In this document: positions 8,330 to 16,894 of the stretch, in pieces
How positions within the stretch are numbered: position 1 is the stretch's first letter
Layout of the letters: every line of letters starts with the position of its first letter
Assembly (NCBI GenBank): GCA_963933055.1
Contig: CAWVSY010000012.1
Coordinates: forward strand, 5,559-69,558
Length of the DNA: 64,000 nucleotides
Reading direction: 5' to 3'
Source: Oleispira sp963933055
Lineage (GTDB): Bacteria; Pseudomonadota; Gammaproteobacteria; Pseudomonadales; Oceanobacteraceae
The notes under the pieces: model-generated
What the model was told of the DNA's origin: nothing
The model's database searches: none
What the model saw: only the letters and a program-made list of their open reading frames with translations
Translations under genes and position numbers: made by a program

Positions 8330-10045
8330 CTACATGTTGGGATAGTTTGGTCCATCGCCTCCCTCAGGAATTGTCCAATTAATATTCTGCGCAGGGTCTT
8401 TAATATCACAGGTTTTACAGTGCAAACAGTTTTGTGAATTAATCTGGTAGTTGATTTTCCCAGTTTCATTTTCAGTCTTTTCATAGACCCCCGCTGGGCA
8501 ATAAAAAAGAGAGGGTTCGGTGCGGCCATCGGTAAAGTTCGATAAATGCTTAAGTGGAATAGCCTCATCTTTAAGTTTTAAATGACAGGGCTGATCTTCT
8601 CCATGATTTGTATTCGATAGAAATACTGAATCGAGTTTATTAAACGTTAACATCCCATCGGCTTTGGGGTAGTTAATCGGTTTACTCTCTTTGTAAGTTT
8701 TCAGGGCTTGCCTAGAGGTTGATGCTTTGTGATCAGGCTGCGGGTCTTGCAAAGTCAGTGGTAATTTTCCATTGAATAAATTGATATCAATAAAAGAAAA
8801 CATCCCTCCTAATATTTCACCAAAATGATGACGCGCAGGGCCCCAATTCTTTTGTTGGTATAGTTCTGTATAAATCCATGAATCTTTGAAAGCCTGTTCG
8901 TATTCACTCAAATCGGCTTGGTATCTATTCTCACTGAGGGCTTTTGAAATAACATCAGCGGCGAGCATGCCTGATTTCATCGCCGTATGGCTGCCTTTAA
9001 TTTTGGCATTGTTAAGCGTTCCCGCATCGCAGCCAATTAATAAACCGCCAGGGAAATGCATCTTGGGTAATGACTGTAATCCACCTTTCGCAATCGCCCG
9101 TGCACCATAACTAATGCGTTTTCCGCCGATTAAAAATTTGGCAATGTCTGGGTGCGTTTTCCAGCGTTGCATTTCTTCGTAAGGATCATAAAAAGGATGC
9201 TGATAAGCCAGCTCTGAAATGAAACCTAAAGAAATTTGATTATTTTCTAAATGGTATAAAAAGCCACCGCCACCGGCTTTTTCGTTGGCTAAACTCTCAC
9301 TCACGGGCCAACCGGCGGTATGCAATACTAGACCTTCTTTATGCAGAGCATTTTTTGATGAATCAATTTGCCACAGCTCTTTAATGCCCAAGCCATAATG
9401 CTGTGGATCTTTCTTTTTGCCAGATACTTCATGATTCAGCTGATAATGAGCAATAAGCTGTTTACCTAAATGGCCACGACAGCCTTCGCTAAAAACCGTA
9501 TAGCGTGCATGAATTTCCATGCCAGCGGTGAACGTATCTTTCTGCTCACCGTTTGTATCTAGGCCCATATCTCCGGTAATAACCCCGGTTATTTGATTCT
9601 GTTCACCCCATAACAGCTCACTTGCGGCAAAACCAGGATAAATCTCTACGCCCAATGCTTCTGCTTGCTCTGCGAGCCAGCGACAAATATTACCTAAACT
9701 CACGATGTAGTTGCCATGATTCTTTAATAATTTAGGCTCAAGCAGCTTAGGGAATTTTATTCCTCGGGTTTTAGTAAAGTAATAAACCTCATCTTCGATG
9801 ACGGGAGTATGCAGCGGAGCGCCTAAGGATTGCCAATCGGGAAATAGCTCATTCATCGCGGTCGGCTGCATAATTGCCCCAGATAAAATATGGGCACCAA
9901 CTTCAGAGCCTTTTTCTAGCACCATGACGTGCGTATCAGGATTTAATTGTTTTAAGCGACAAGCGGTTGCCAAACCGGCAGGGCCAGCGCCAATAATTAA
10001 TACATCGACATCCAGCGTTTCACGTTTAATCGATACAGTCTTCAT
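8330..10045 (-). CDS. electron transfer flavoprotein-ubiquinone oxidoreductase
   Basis: A 571-residue inner-membrane-associated flavoprotein that passes electrons from ETF (fatty-acid and amino-acid dehydrogenases) to ubiquinone. The FAD-binding GAGPAGLATACRL is at residues 18-30. AGFPxG-type quinone-site sequence occurs as FPGGLLIGCDAGTLN near 330-344. The C-terminus has a 4Fe-4S ligand set, CPAG...NCLHCKTCDI (about 517-550), then the family ending PEGGDGPNYPNM. Full length. No etfAB genes lie in the window. Upstream, a 16-bp duplication carries two copies of TTAAGGAG (plus-strand sense), so on the coding strand it is not a ribosome-binding site. Confidence 0.95.
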   Translation of the reverse strand: MKTVSIKRETLDVDVLIIGAGPAGLATACRLKQLNPDTHVMVLEKGSEVGAHILSGAIMQPTAMNELFPDWQSLGAPLHTPVIEDEVYYFTKTRGIKFPKLLEPKLLKNHGNYIVSLGNICRWLAEQAEALGVEIYPGFAASELLWGEQNQITGVITGDMGLDTNGEQKDTFTAGMEIHARYTVFSEGCRGHLGKQLIAHYQLNHEVSGKKKDPQHYGLGIKELWQIDSSKNALHKEGLVLHTAGWPVSESLANEKAGGGGFLYHLENNQISLGFISELAYQHPFYDPYEEMQRWKTHPDIAKFLIGGKRISYGARAIAKGGLQSLPKMHFPGGLLIGCDAGTLNNAKIKGSHTAMKSGMLAADVISKALSENRYQADLSEYEQAFKDSWIYTELYQQKNWGPARHHFGEILGGMFSFIDINLFNGKLPLTLQDPQPDHKASTSRQALKTYKESKPINYPKADGMLTFNKLDSVFLSNTNHGEDQPCHLKLKDEAIPLKHLSNFTDGRTEPSLFYCPAGVYEKTENETGKINYQINSQNCLHCKTCDIKDPAQNINWTIPEGGDGPNYPNM

Positions 10046-10059
10046 ACTCTGCTCTCTTT

Positions 10060-10091
10060 ATTAAGGAGTTCTAACATTAAGGAGTTCTAAA
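10060..10091. repeat. 16-bp tandem duplication upstream of ETF-QO gene
   Basis: ATTAAGGAGTTCTAAC followed directly by ATTAAGGAGTTCTAAA, one base different. It lies in the 5' leader of the minus-strand ETF-QO gene. Confidence 0.85.
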
Positions 10092-10149
10092 AAAGTGGCC
10101 TAAAAATCAGCAGGCATAGACAGACTACAAAGAAGTGCAGAAAATGAGA

Positions 10150-11685
10150 TCACCCCTTAGGGTGAATTAAAAGCAAAGCTTGTGTGCGGTTTTTAACCCC
10201 CATTTTCCCATAAAGGTTGCGAATATGAACTTTCAAAGTATTGAGGGAGATAAATAGCTGCTCGGCAATGTCTTTATTCGAAAGACCTTTCTGTACCAGA
10301 GCCATAACCTCCGTTTCACGCTTAGTTAATGGTTCAATTAATGGCTGAGTTAAGTCATCTATATCACGTTGAGTCGATGCCGTTTTTGACTGCGAAGCGC
10401 TAGAGTTTGCTACAGGAATAGAGTGTGGCGCGGGCATAAAAGGGATGTTGAAGGCTTTAGAGGCTTTTTTACTGACAGACTCTGCGATATTGCTAGGCAG
10501 TTTTTCTAATAAATAAAAGAACGAATTATTCAGTCCTAAGTCGATTTTCTCTTGAACGATATTATTAAATAACTGTTCGCATCTGCACCAGTCTTTTAAT
10601 ATCAAGCTGTGCTGAAAAGCCAATTCATAATATCCGTTTTCTTCAAACCAGTTTGCTGCAGTTAAATGCAACGCTTGTTGCTGTTGTTGGCTTAGTGTTT
10701 GAAAATGCAATTGTAAAAACTGGCGAAATAAATCGTGGTAACGATACCAGCTGCGGTGATTATCAAGCGCGATAATAAATAGATTAGCGACTTCTAACTC
10801 TTTAATTACATGGTAGCTGTGCTCAATATTGCACAAGCTATTGGTTAGCGCAGGGCAGAATTTTTCAACACAAGCACTGAATAATAAAAAATCCTGTAAG
10901 GGTTGAGGCTGTTGAGAAAAAACTTCCTCAAATAAATAATCTGCCATGTCTCGGTTAAGATTTTTATCTTTCGGTATGCCTTCTAATGACGACATTGCGG
11001 ATAATTGAATACCCGTAACCCATCCCTCAGTTGCTAGACTTACTTGCTGTGCAATATCGAGAGAGATGTTTGTCTGCAATTTTTTCTGTAAAAAATCTTG
11101 GCACTCTTTTGCATTAAACGCTAAATCAGCTTGCTGCAATTCGATTAACTGGCCATTCGCGCGACGACGAGCGAGCGCTAGCTTAGGATCTTGGCGCACC
11201 GTCATCACAATACGCAAGCTAGGTGGAAGATGATCTAGAAATAAATTCAATGATGATAGTATTTCATCAGATTCGGCCTTATGAAAATCATCCATCACTA
11301 GGGTATAAGCATGGTCCGATTCTTGGGCAATATCCAAGCGATCAAGATCGTTTAATAAGCTAATCACCGCCGCCTCAATGCCTTGGGTCGGTAATACGGC
11401 TAATGCTTGCTGGCCGATATCGGCAATGATGGTTTGCAAAGCACCAATGATGTGTTGCCAAAAAACTTCTGCCAATGCTTGCTGGCTATCGACAATTAGC
11501 CAAGCAAAGCTTTGTGAATAGGTATGAAGCCATTGACTGACCAAGGTCGTTTTACCATAGCCCGCAGGAGCGGAAATTAGTACTAATTGGCTGCCTTGAG
11601 TATTTTGCAGGCGTTCGATAAGCCCTGACCGCAGTAGGTGCTCAGGCTTAACGGGAGGAATATAAAAGCGAGTGCGTAATAACAT
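10150..11685 (-). CDS. short MalT/LuxR-type ATP-dependent transcriptional regulator
   Basis: A 511-residue regulator of the MalT (LAL/STAND) family. The P-loop is ISAPAGYGKTTL near residues 38-49, a Walker-B-like VMDDFH near 129, the sensor LRIVMTVRQDP near 155-165, and a GerE/LuxR HTH fills the C-terminus (LTKRETEVMALVQKGLSNKD, about 453-472, then the recognition helix LFISLNTLKVHIRNL). MalT and AlkS are about 900 residues. Here the long TPR sensor domain between the NTPase and the HTH is nearly absent, with only a short helical piece (FEENGYYELAFQHS) and a Ser/Ala-rich linker. Its inducer is unknown. It is downstream of, and divergent from, purC. Being next to ETF-QO hints at control of oxidative catabolism, but this is weak. 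Confidence 0.85.
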   Translation of the reverse strand: MLLRTRFYIPPVKPEHLLRSGLIERLQNTQGSQLVLISAPAGYGKTTLVSQWLHTYSQSFAWLIVDSQQALAEVFWQHIIGALQTIIADIGQQALAVLPTQGIEAAVISLLNDLDRLDIAQESDHAYTLVMDDFHKAESDEILSSLNLFLDHLPPSLRIVMTVRQDPKLALARRRANGQLIELQQADLAFNAKECQDFLQKKLQTNISLDIAQQVSLATEGWVTGIQLSAMSSLEGIPKDKNLNRDMADYLFEEVFSQQPQPLQDFLLFSACVEKFCPALTNSLCNIEHSYHVIKELEVANLFIIALDNHRSWYRYHDLFRQFLQLHFQTLSQQQQQALHLTAANWFEENGYYELAFQHSLILKDWCRCEQLFNNIVQEKIDLGLNNSFFYLLEKLPSNIAESVSKKASKAFNIPFMPAPHSIPVANSSASQSKTASTQRDIDDLTQPLIEPLTKRETEVMALVQKGLSNKDIAEQLFISLNTLKVHIRNLYGKMGVKNRTQALLLIHPKG

Positions 11686-11853
11686 CTATAATAACAAATT
11701 TCCCTATTTTGACTGGCCATCTTAGCGAAATGAATTGGCAAGTGCTAGTCAGCGGTCAATCTGATAGAATCCGCGCCAATAAATTCCTATTCCTATTTGT
11801 TAGCGGTTTAGTCAGCTTTTAAGCAGATCCTAAACCCGCTAGAGGCCTTAGTT

Positions 11854-12957
11854 ATGAGTCTTGCAGATCAAATTTTAGCGGTAAATGACGACCTTCCAAT
11901 TCGTACTGATAAGCCCGTTCATAGTGGCAAAGTACGCTCTGTTTATTGGCTAACCGAGGCGGATAGTAAGCGTCTAATTGCAGAGAAGGGCTACGACGTA
12001 GCCGCAGATGCTCCGTTAGCAATCATGGTAATCAGTGATCGTATTTCGGCGTTTGATTGCATCTGGCATGGCGAAGGTGGCATGAAGGGTGTTCCTGGTA
12101 AAGGCGCAGCACTGAATGCTATTTCAAATCATTGGTTCCGTTTGTTCCGTGAGCAAGGCCTAGCCGACAGTCATATTCTTGATATCCCGCATCCGTTTGT
12201 CTGGATTGTACAAAAAGCTCGCCCAGTGATGATTGAAGCGATTTGTCGCCAGTATATTACAGGTTCGATGTGGCGCTCTTATAGCAAAGGCGAGCGTGAC
12301 TTTTGTGGCATTCAAATGCCTGAAGGTTTAGAAAAAGATCAGAAATTACCTGAGCTATTAATTACCCCCTCTACTAAGGGTATTTTAAAAGGCATTCCGG
12401 GTGTTCCCGCGGTTGATGACGTCAACATCACTCGCGCCAATATCGCTGATAATTTTGAAGCATTTAACTTTACTCAAGCCGACGATATTGAACAGTATGA
12501 AAAACTGTTAAAAGAAGGCTTTGCTGTTATCTCTAACGCATTAGCTGAGTTGGACCAGATCTTTGTTGATACCAAGTTTGAATTTGGTTACGTCAATGAT
12601 GCTGCGGGTAATGAAAAACTGATTTATATGGACGAAGTAGGCACACCAGACTCTTCTCGTATTTGGGACGGTGCAGAATACCGTGTAGGCAACATTGTTG
12701 AAAATTCGAAAGAAGGTTTTCGCCAATTTTTACTCAATCATTTTGACGATGCCGATATCTTATTGAATAAAGATCGCATGGATGAGCGTTCAGCGCTGGC
12801 CCGCGATAATGAGTTGCCAGCCAATGTTTTAATGGATTTATCTAAAACCTATTTGAACATTGCAGAAAAAGTCATCGGCGAAAAGATTGTTTTATCTGAT
12901 AATCCAAAAGCTGAAATTATCGATGTTTTACGAGATCAGTATGGATTGGTTGACTAG
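11854..12957 (+). CDS. purC: phosphoribosylaminoimidazole-succinocarboxamide synthase (long form)
   Basis: A 367-residue SAICAR synthetase, step 8 of IMP synthesis, joining CAIR and aspartate with ATP. Motifs: GKVRSVYWL near residues 25-33 (ATP site), ISDRISAFDCIW (about 61-72), the signature EAICRQYITGSMWRSY (129-144), and EVGTPDSSRIW (about 268-278). It is the long form found in Shewanella/Vibrio-type gammaproteobacteria rather than the about 237-residue E. coli type. The 3' end overlaps the next gene by 17 bp. Confidence 0.94.
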   Translation: MSLADQILAVNDDLPIRTDKPVHSGKVRSVYWLTEADSKRLIAEKGYDVAADAPLAIMVISDRISAFDCIWHGEGGMKGVPGKGAALNAISNHWFRLFREQGLADSHILDIPHPFVWIVQKARPVMIEAICRQYITGSMWRSYSKGERDFCGIQMPEGLEKDQKLPELLITPSTKGILKGIPGVPAVDDVNITRANIADNFEAFNFTQADDIEQYEKLLKEGFAVISNALAELDQIFVDTKFEFGYVNDAAGNEKLIYMDEVGTPDSSRIWDGAEYRVGNIVENSKEGFRQFLLNHFDDADILLNKDRMDERSALARDNELPANVLMDLSKTYLNIAEKVIGEKIVLSDNPKAEIIDVLRDQYGLVD

Positions 12958-13525
12958 TTTTCTACTCATCTTTGCCGCTGAAATTGGCGATAAAAGCCAA
13001 TTGGTTTGTATGGCCTTGGCAGTGCGCTATCGTGCGCTGCCTGTTGCCGTTGGGGCGATCTTAGCCTTTTTGGTATTGAATACATTAGCGGTGGTATTTG
13101 GCAGCGCCATTGCTAACTGGATTCCCGAACTCGTTATTTCAATTTCTGTTAGCGTTTTGTTTTTAATGTTTGGCTTTCATGCGCTCTTTACTAAAGACGA
13201 TGGCGAAGAGCTTGAAGATGATGATTTGCAGGTGAAAAGTCAGCAGCATATTATTTTTTCTACTTTTGCCTTAATTACAATCGCTGAATTTGGTGATAAA
13301 ACCCAACTAGCCGTTGTCGCCTTAAGCAGTCATAGTTCGGCCATTGCGGTGTGGATTGGATCAACTCTCGCGCTGGTGAGTACCTCTATCATGGCGGTTT
13401 GGGCAGGGCGGACGATTTTACAACGAATTCCCATCGCATTATTACACCGCTTAAGTGGCGGGTTATTTATTATCTTAGGTTCATTAGCCGCTTATTCTGC
13501 GTACTCCATTTATACAGCGCTCTAA
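12941..13525 (+). CDS. TMEM165/GDT1 (UPF0016) family cation transporter
   Basis: A 194-residue inner-membrane protein with six predicted helices and the two hallmark motifs EIGDKSQ (residues 13-19) and EFGDKTQ (about 113-119), which form the cation pathway. Bacterial members such as MneA export Mn2+. An acidic cytoplasmic loop (DDGEELEDDD) separates the two halves. I chose the ATG at 12941, which starts immediately before the first membrane helix and overlaps purC by 17 bp. The frame is open further upstream (to 12860), but that would place a polar stretch from within purC ahead of helix 1. Ion specificity is inferred from the family. Confidence 0.88.
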   Translation: MDWLTSFLLIFAAEIGDKSQLVCMALAVRYRALPVAVGAILAFLVLNTLAVVFGSAIANWIPELVISISVSVLFLMFGFHALFTKDDGEELEDDDLQVKSQQHIIFSTFALITIAEFGDKTQLAVVALSSHSSAIAVWIGSTLALVSTSIMAVWAGRTILQRIPIALLHRLSGGLFIILGSLAAYSAYSIYTAL

Positions 13526-13559
13526 TTTTCATATTAAATTTTTTTTGTACAGGTTTCAC

Positions 13560-14945
13560 ATGTTTTCTGGTTTTGATTACGGCACATCCAACTGTGCTAT
13601 GGGGATTATTCAGACTGAATCATCCAAGGTAAGTCTTTTACCCTTAGAGCAAGGCAAAGTCTTTATGCCTTCTACTTTATACGCACTGGAGCGCGAGCTG
13701 ATTTGTGAACAAGTCGGGTTGGGCATTACAGATTCTGCAGATAAAGAAGCATTCTTAGCATTACGCGCTAATTCTTTAGCGCAAGCACGACGTATTCGTC
13801 AGCAAGAAGGGCTAGATTCCAGTGAGCAAAGTTTATTTTTTGGCCGCAGTGCCTTTGAAGAATATTACGAATTTCCTGAAGAAGGCTATTTCGTAAAATC
13901 GCCTAAATCCTTTTTAGGTGCCAGTGGTTTGCGTCCTGAGCAAGTCTTCTTTTTTGAAGACATTGTGACTGCGATGATGCAAAACGTAAAACGTCAGGCA
14001 GAAAAAAGTGCTGCTGCTTTAGGCCTAAAAGATCCGATTGAACATACGGTAATCGGTCGCCCTGTAAACTTTCAGGGATTAAATGCCGAGCAAAGTAACA
14101 AACAAGCGATTGATATTTTAACCGTGTCGGCAAAACGTGCGGGGTTTAATTCGGTTGAGTTTTTATACGAACCTATCGCCGCTGGTTTAAATTTCGAAGC
14201 GGAACTGAGCGAAAATAAAACAGTATTGGTTGTTGATATTGGTGGTGGTACAACCGACTGCGCGATGGTGCGCATGGGACCAGATCATAAAAACCAAGAG
14301 CAACGCCAGCAAGACTTTATTGGCCACTCAGGGGAACGCATAGGCGGTAACGACCTTGATATTCAATTAGCGGGCAGCAATTTAATGCCTCTGTTTGGAA
14401 TGGGAACTGAGTTAAAAAATGGCAAACCCGTCTCAACCAAAACATTTTGGGATGCGGTATCTACCAACGACATTAGTGCGCAAAGTAACTTTAATAGCCT
14501 GCAAACAGAACTGTATTTAGATCAATTAGTAAGAGACAGCGCATCACCAGAATTGATTCGTCGCTTTATTAAGTTACGCGATGATAAACAAAATCATCAT
14601 TTGGTGCGCAGCTCAGAGCAATGCAAAATCGAATTATCTAGCAAGCCTGAACACCGAGTCGATTTATCTTTTATCGAACGCGATTTAAGCGAAGTGGTTA
14701 CGCGAGAATTATTTGCAGAAGCCGTTAATCGACCTGTTGAAAAAATGACGGCATTAATGGATGAAGCAATTATACAAGCTGGTTGTAAGCCCGATCTTGT
14801 TTATGTGACCGGTGGTTCTGGCCAGTCTCCTGTGATTCGCCAAGCTATTAAAGAAAAAATTGGCGAGGTTGAAGTCCTTGATGGCGATCACTTTGGCAGT
14901 GTCGCGTCTGGTCTAACGGTTTGGGCAGAAAGGCTTTTCCGTTAG
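13560..14945 (+). CDS. yegD: Hsp70-family chaperone-like protein YegD
   Basis: A 461-residue actin/Hsp70-fold ATPase without the DnaK substrate domain. Phosphate-1 loop FDYGTSNCAMGI begins at residue 4; VVDIGGGTTDCAMVRM (phosphate 2) is near 222-237 and VYVTGGSGQSPVI near 420-432. The ATG at 13560 is preceded by CAGG at proper spacing; the frame is open five codons upstream, but an upstream start would lack this signal. Function in vivo is not settled. It follows the GDT1-like gene by 34 bp and is closed by a hairpin terminator at 14959. Confidence 0.9.
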   Translation: MFSGFDYGTSNCAMGIIQTESSKVSLLPLEQGKVFMPSTLYALERELICEQVGLGITDSADKEAFLALRANSLAQARRIRQQEGLDSSEQSLFFGRSAFEEYYEFPEEGYFVKSPKSFLGASGLRPEQVFFFEDIVTAMMQNVKRQAEKSAAALGLKDPIEHTVIGRPVNFQGLNAEQSNKQAIDILTVSAKRAGFNSVEFLYEPIAAGLNFEAELSENKTVLVVDIGGGTTDCAMVRMGPDHKNQEQRQQDFIGHSGERIGGNDLDIQLAGSNLMPLFGMGTELKNGKPVSTKTFWDAVSTNDISAQSNFNSLQTELYLDQLVRDSASPELIRRFIKLRDDKQNHHLVRSSEQCKIELSSKPEHRVDLSFIERDLSEVVTRELFAEAVNRPVEKMTALMDEAIIQAGCKPDLVYVTGGSGQSPVIRQAIKEKIGEVEVLDGDHFGSVASGLTVWAERLFR

Positions 14946-14958
14946 AACCAATGAATAC

Positions 14959-15005
14959 AAGCGCATTATGATGTTTTAAAGGTATCAATAATGCGCTTTA
15001 ATTTT
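14959..15005 (+). terminator. terminator of yegD inside the convergent MCP gene end
   Basis: AAGCGCATTAT (14959-14969) pairs perfectly with ATAATGCGCTT (14988-14998) across an 18-nt loop, followed by TAATTTT. It overlaps the last codons of the convergent chemoreceptor gene, which limits free sequence change. Confidence 0.5.
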
Positions 15006-16609
15006 CCGCCTAAGTTATTCAAATTACTGCTTGCTCCTAGCACTTTATGGCTGTTTTCACTCGACTCTTCAGACAGCTTTGAAATCTTAACAACCGACTG
15101 ATCAATTTCTTTGGCAACGGCTGATTGTTCTTCTGCTGCCGTCGCAATTTGAATCGTCATTTCAGAAATCGTTCCTACGGCTTCAACAATTTTTTCTAAA
15201 GCCATTGCCGATGTGCCAGCCAATTCAACCGTACTGTTGGCTTTTTCACTGCCATCATTCATGACTCTAACGGCATCGCTGGTGCCTTTTTGTAAGCGTG
15301 CAATCATTTCATTAATTTCTTCAGTCGATTGCTGCGTACGGCTCGCGAGTGTTCTTACCTCATCGGCAACCACCGCAAAGCCACGGCCTTGCTCACCCGC
15401 TCTAGCGGCTTCAATAGCGGCATTTAACGCTAATAGGTTGGTTTGTTCTGCAATACCACGAATAACATCCAATACCGACCCAATAGACTGGCTTTCAGCC
15501 TCAAGTTGATTAATCACAGCGGCCGCTGATTTAACCTCATTAGCCAGCTCGGTAATGCCGTGGGTTGTTTGCCCCATTACCGCTAATCCTTCATTAGCTT
15601 CATCGTTAGCGCCTTTTACGGCAACGGCGGCTTGTTCCGCACTGCGAGCAATCTCTTGAACCGTAGACGACATTTCAGTCACCGCAGTAGCGACTTGATA
15701 GGTCTCTTGGCTCTGCTGCTCCATGTGTTTTTTACCTACTTGAGCAACCTGCTCAAGTTGTTGTGACGCATCGGTTAATTCAGTATTCGTTTGGTTAACA
15801 TCAATAATACTGATCTGAATTTTTTCAATAAAAGTATTAAACGCTTTGGTTAAGTCCGCGACCTCATCTTTGCCTTCTGTTCGTAACCGTAGGGTTAAAT
15901 CACCTTCGCCTTCCGAGATATTATTCATGGCTTTTGTCGTTGCGTTAATCGGTGATGAGATACTACGAGCAATTATCATAGCAATTGCGAGAAGAGGAAT
16001 TAAAATAATAAAAATGATCAGCACCAGAGTCATTACAACGTTATAAAACTCTACATCTACGTCATCAACATAGACTCCCGAGCCAACGATAAGCTGCCAA
16101 GGTTGGAAGCCCTTCACAAAAGAAATCTTATCAACAGGATCTTCGGCTCCTGGTTTCGGCCACTGATAAGGAACAAAACCTTGCCCATGGCTAGCAACAA
16201 TTTTTGTCATTTCAATAAAGATTTTCTTGCCGTTAGGATCGGCAAAATCGGCTAAATTTTTACCATTTAAAGCAGGCTTAATAGGGTGCATTACCATTTT
16301 TGCATCATAGTCGTTAACCCAAAAATAATTATCACTGGCATAGCGTAACTTCGAAACCGCTTTTAAAGCTGCGGCCCGAGCCTCTTGCTCTGAAAACTCA
16401 CCCAATTTAAAGCGATCATAATAATCACTTAATAAGCTATGAGTAGTTTGCACCAGAAGTTGTGTTTGCCCAGCTTTATGCTCTAGCAAGCTACTACGAT
16501 ACTGCATCAAGATAATGCTTGTTATGGTCAACAAACCAACAATAAATAGCGCAATTAATAACGAAAGGCGACGAGAAATTTTAATATGACGTAAGAGAGA
16601 TATCATCAT
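14966..16609 (-). CDS. methyl-accepting chemotaxis protein with single Cache sensor
   Basis: A 547-residue chemoreceptor. Membrane helix 1 is at residues 14-32 and helix 2 at about 190-213. Between them is a periplasmic single Cache (sCache_2) domain with the typical NYFWVNDYDAKMVMHP (about 97-112) and PGAEDPVDKISFVKGFQPW. A HAMP domain follows (about 213-265). The signalling hairpin tip is EQTNLLALNAAIEAARAGEQ (about 390-409), which binds CheA/CheW. sCache_2 receptors usually sense small organic acids; the ligand here is unknown. No che genes are nearby, so it is an orphan receptor. Confidence 0.93.
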   Translation of the reverse strand: MMISLLRHIKISRRLSLLIALFIVGLLTITSIILMQYRSSLLEHKAGQTQLLVQTTHSLLSDYYDRFKLGEFSEQEARAAALKAVSKLRYASDNYFWVNDYDAKMVMHPIKPALNGKNLADFADPNGKKIFIEMTKIVASHGQGFVPYQWPKPGAEDPVDKISFVKGFQPWQLIVGSGVYVDDVDVEFYNVVMTLVLIIFIILIPLLAIAMIIARSISSPINATTKAMNNISEGEGDLTLRLRTEGKDEVADLTKAFNTFIEKIQISIIDVNQTNTELTDASQQLEQVAQVGKKHMEQQSQETYQVATAVTEMSSTVQEIARSAEQAAVAVKGANDEANEGLAVMGQTTHGITELANEVKSAAAVINQLEAESQSIGSVLDVIRGIAEQTNLLALNAAIEAARAGEQGRGFAVVADEVRTLASRTQQSTEEINEMIARLQKGTSDAVRVMNDGSEKANSTVELAGTSAMALEKIVEAVGTISEMTIQIATAAEEQSAVAKEIDQSVVKISKLSEESSENSHKVLGASSNLNNLGGKLKRIIDTFKTS

Positions 16610-16778
16610 TGAATACCACGACTCGAAATAGAAGATAAATTAAGTTTAGTCGGTTGTGGCTATTTAGTATGAAAAGACAAAATCTAAGCTGTTTTTTGTC
16701 AATATAGTCAGCCTTCAGCATGGTTGATTAAAGGGCCTTACTTGCTTGAAAAAGAGAGCGTTACTCCTTCCTTTTGTT

Positions 16779-16809
16779 GATATTGCAAATGATAATGATT
16801 TGCAATATC
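16779..16809. promoter_or_regulatory. Fur box in a 12-bp-arm palindrome before the TonB receptor
   Basis: Arms GATATTGCAAAT and ATTTGCAATATC are perfectly complementary around GATAATG. The internal TGATAATGATTTGCA (16790-16804) matches the 7-1-7 Fur motif TGATAATNATTATCA at 13 of 15 positions. It lies 86 bp before the receptor start. Confidence 0.75.
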
Positions 16810-16894
16810 AATACTATTACATTAAATTGGCGGCCAGAAATAAAGATTGAACTTTTTCAATTATTCATACCCCTCCAATAGAAGGACTCTCAAC

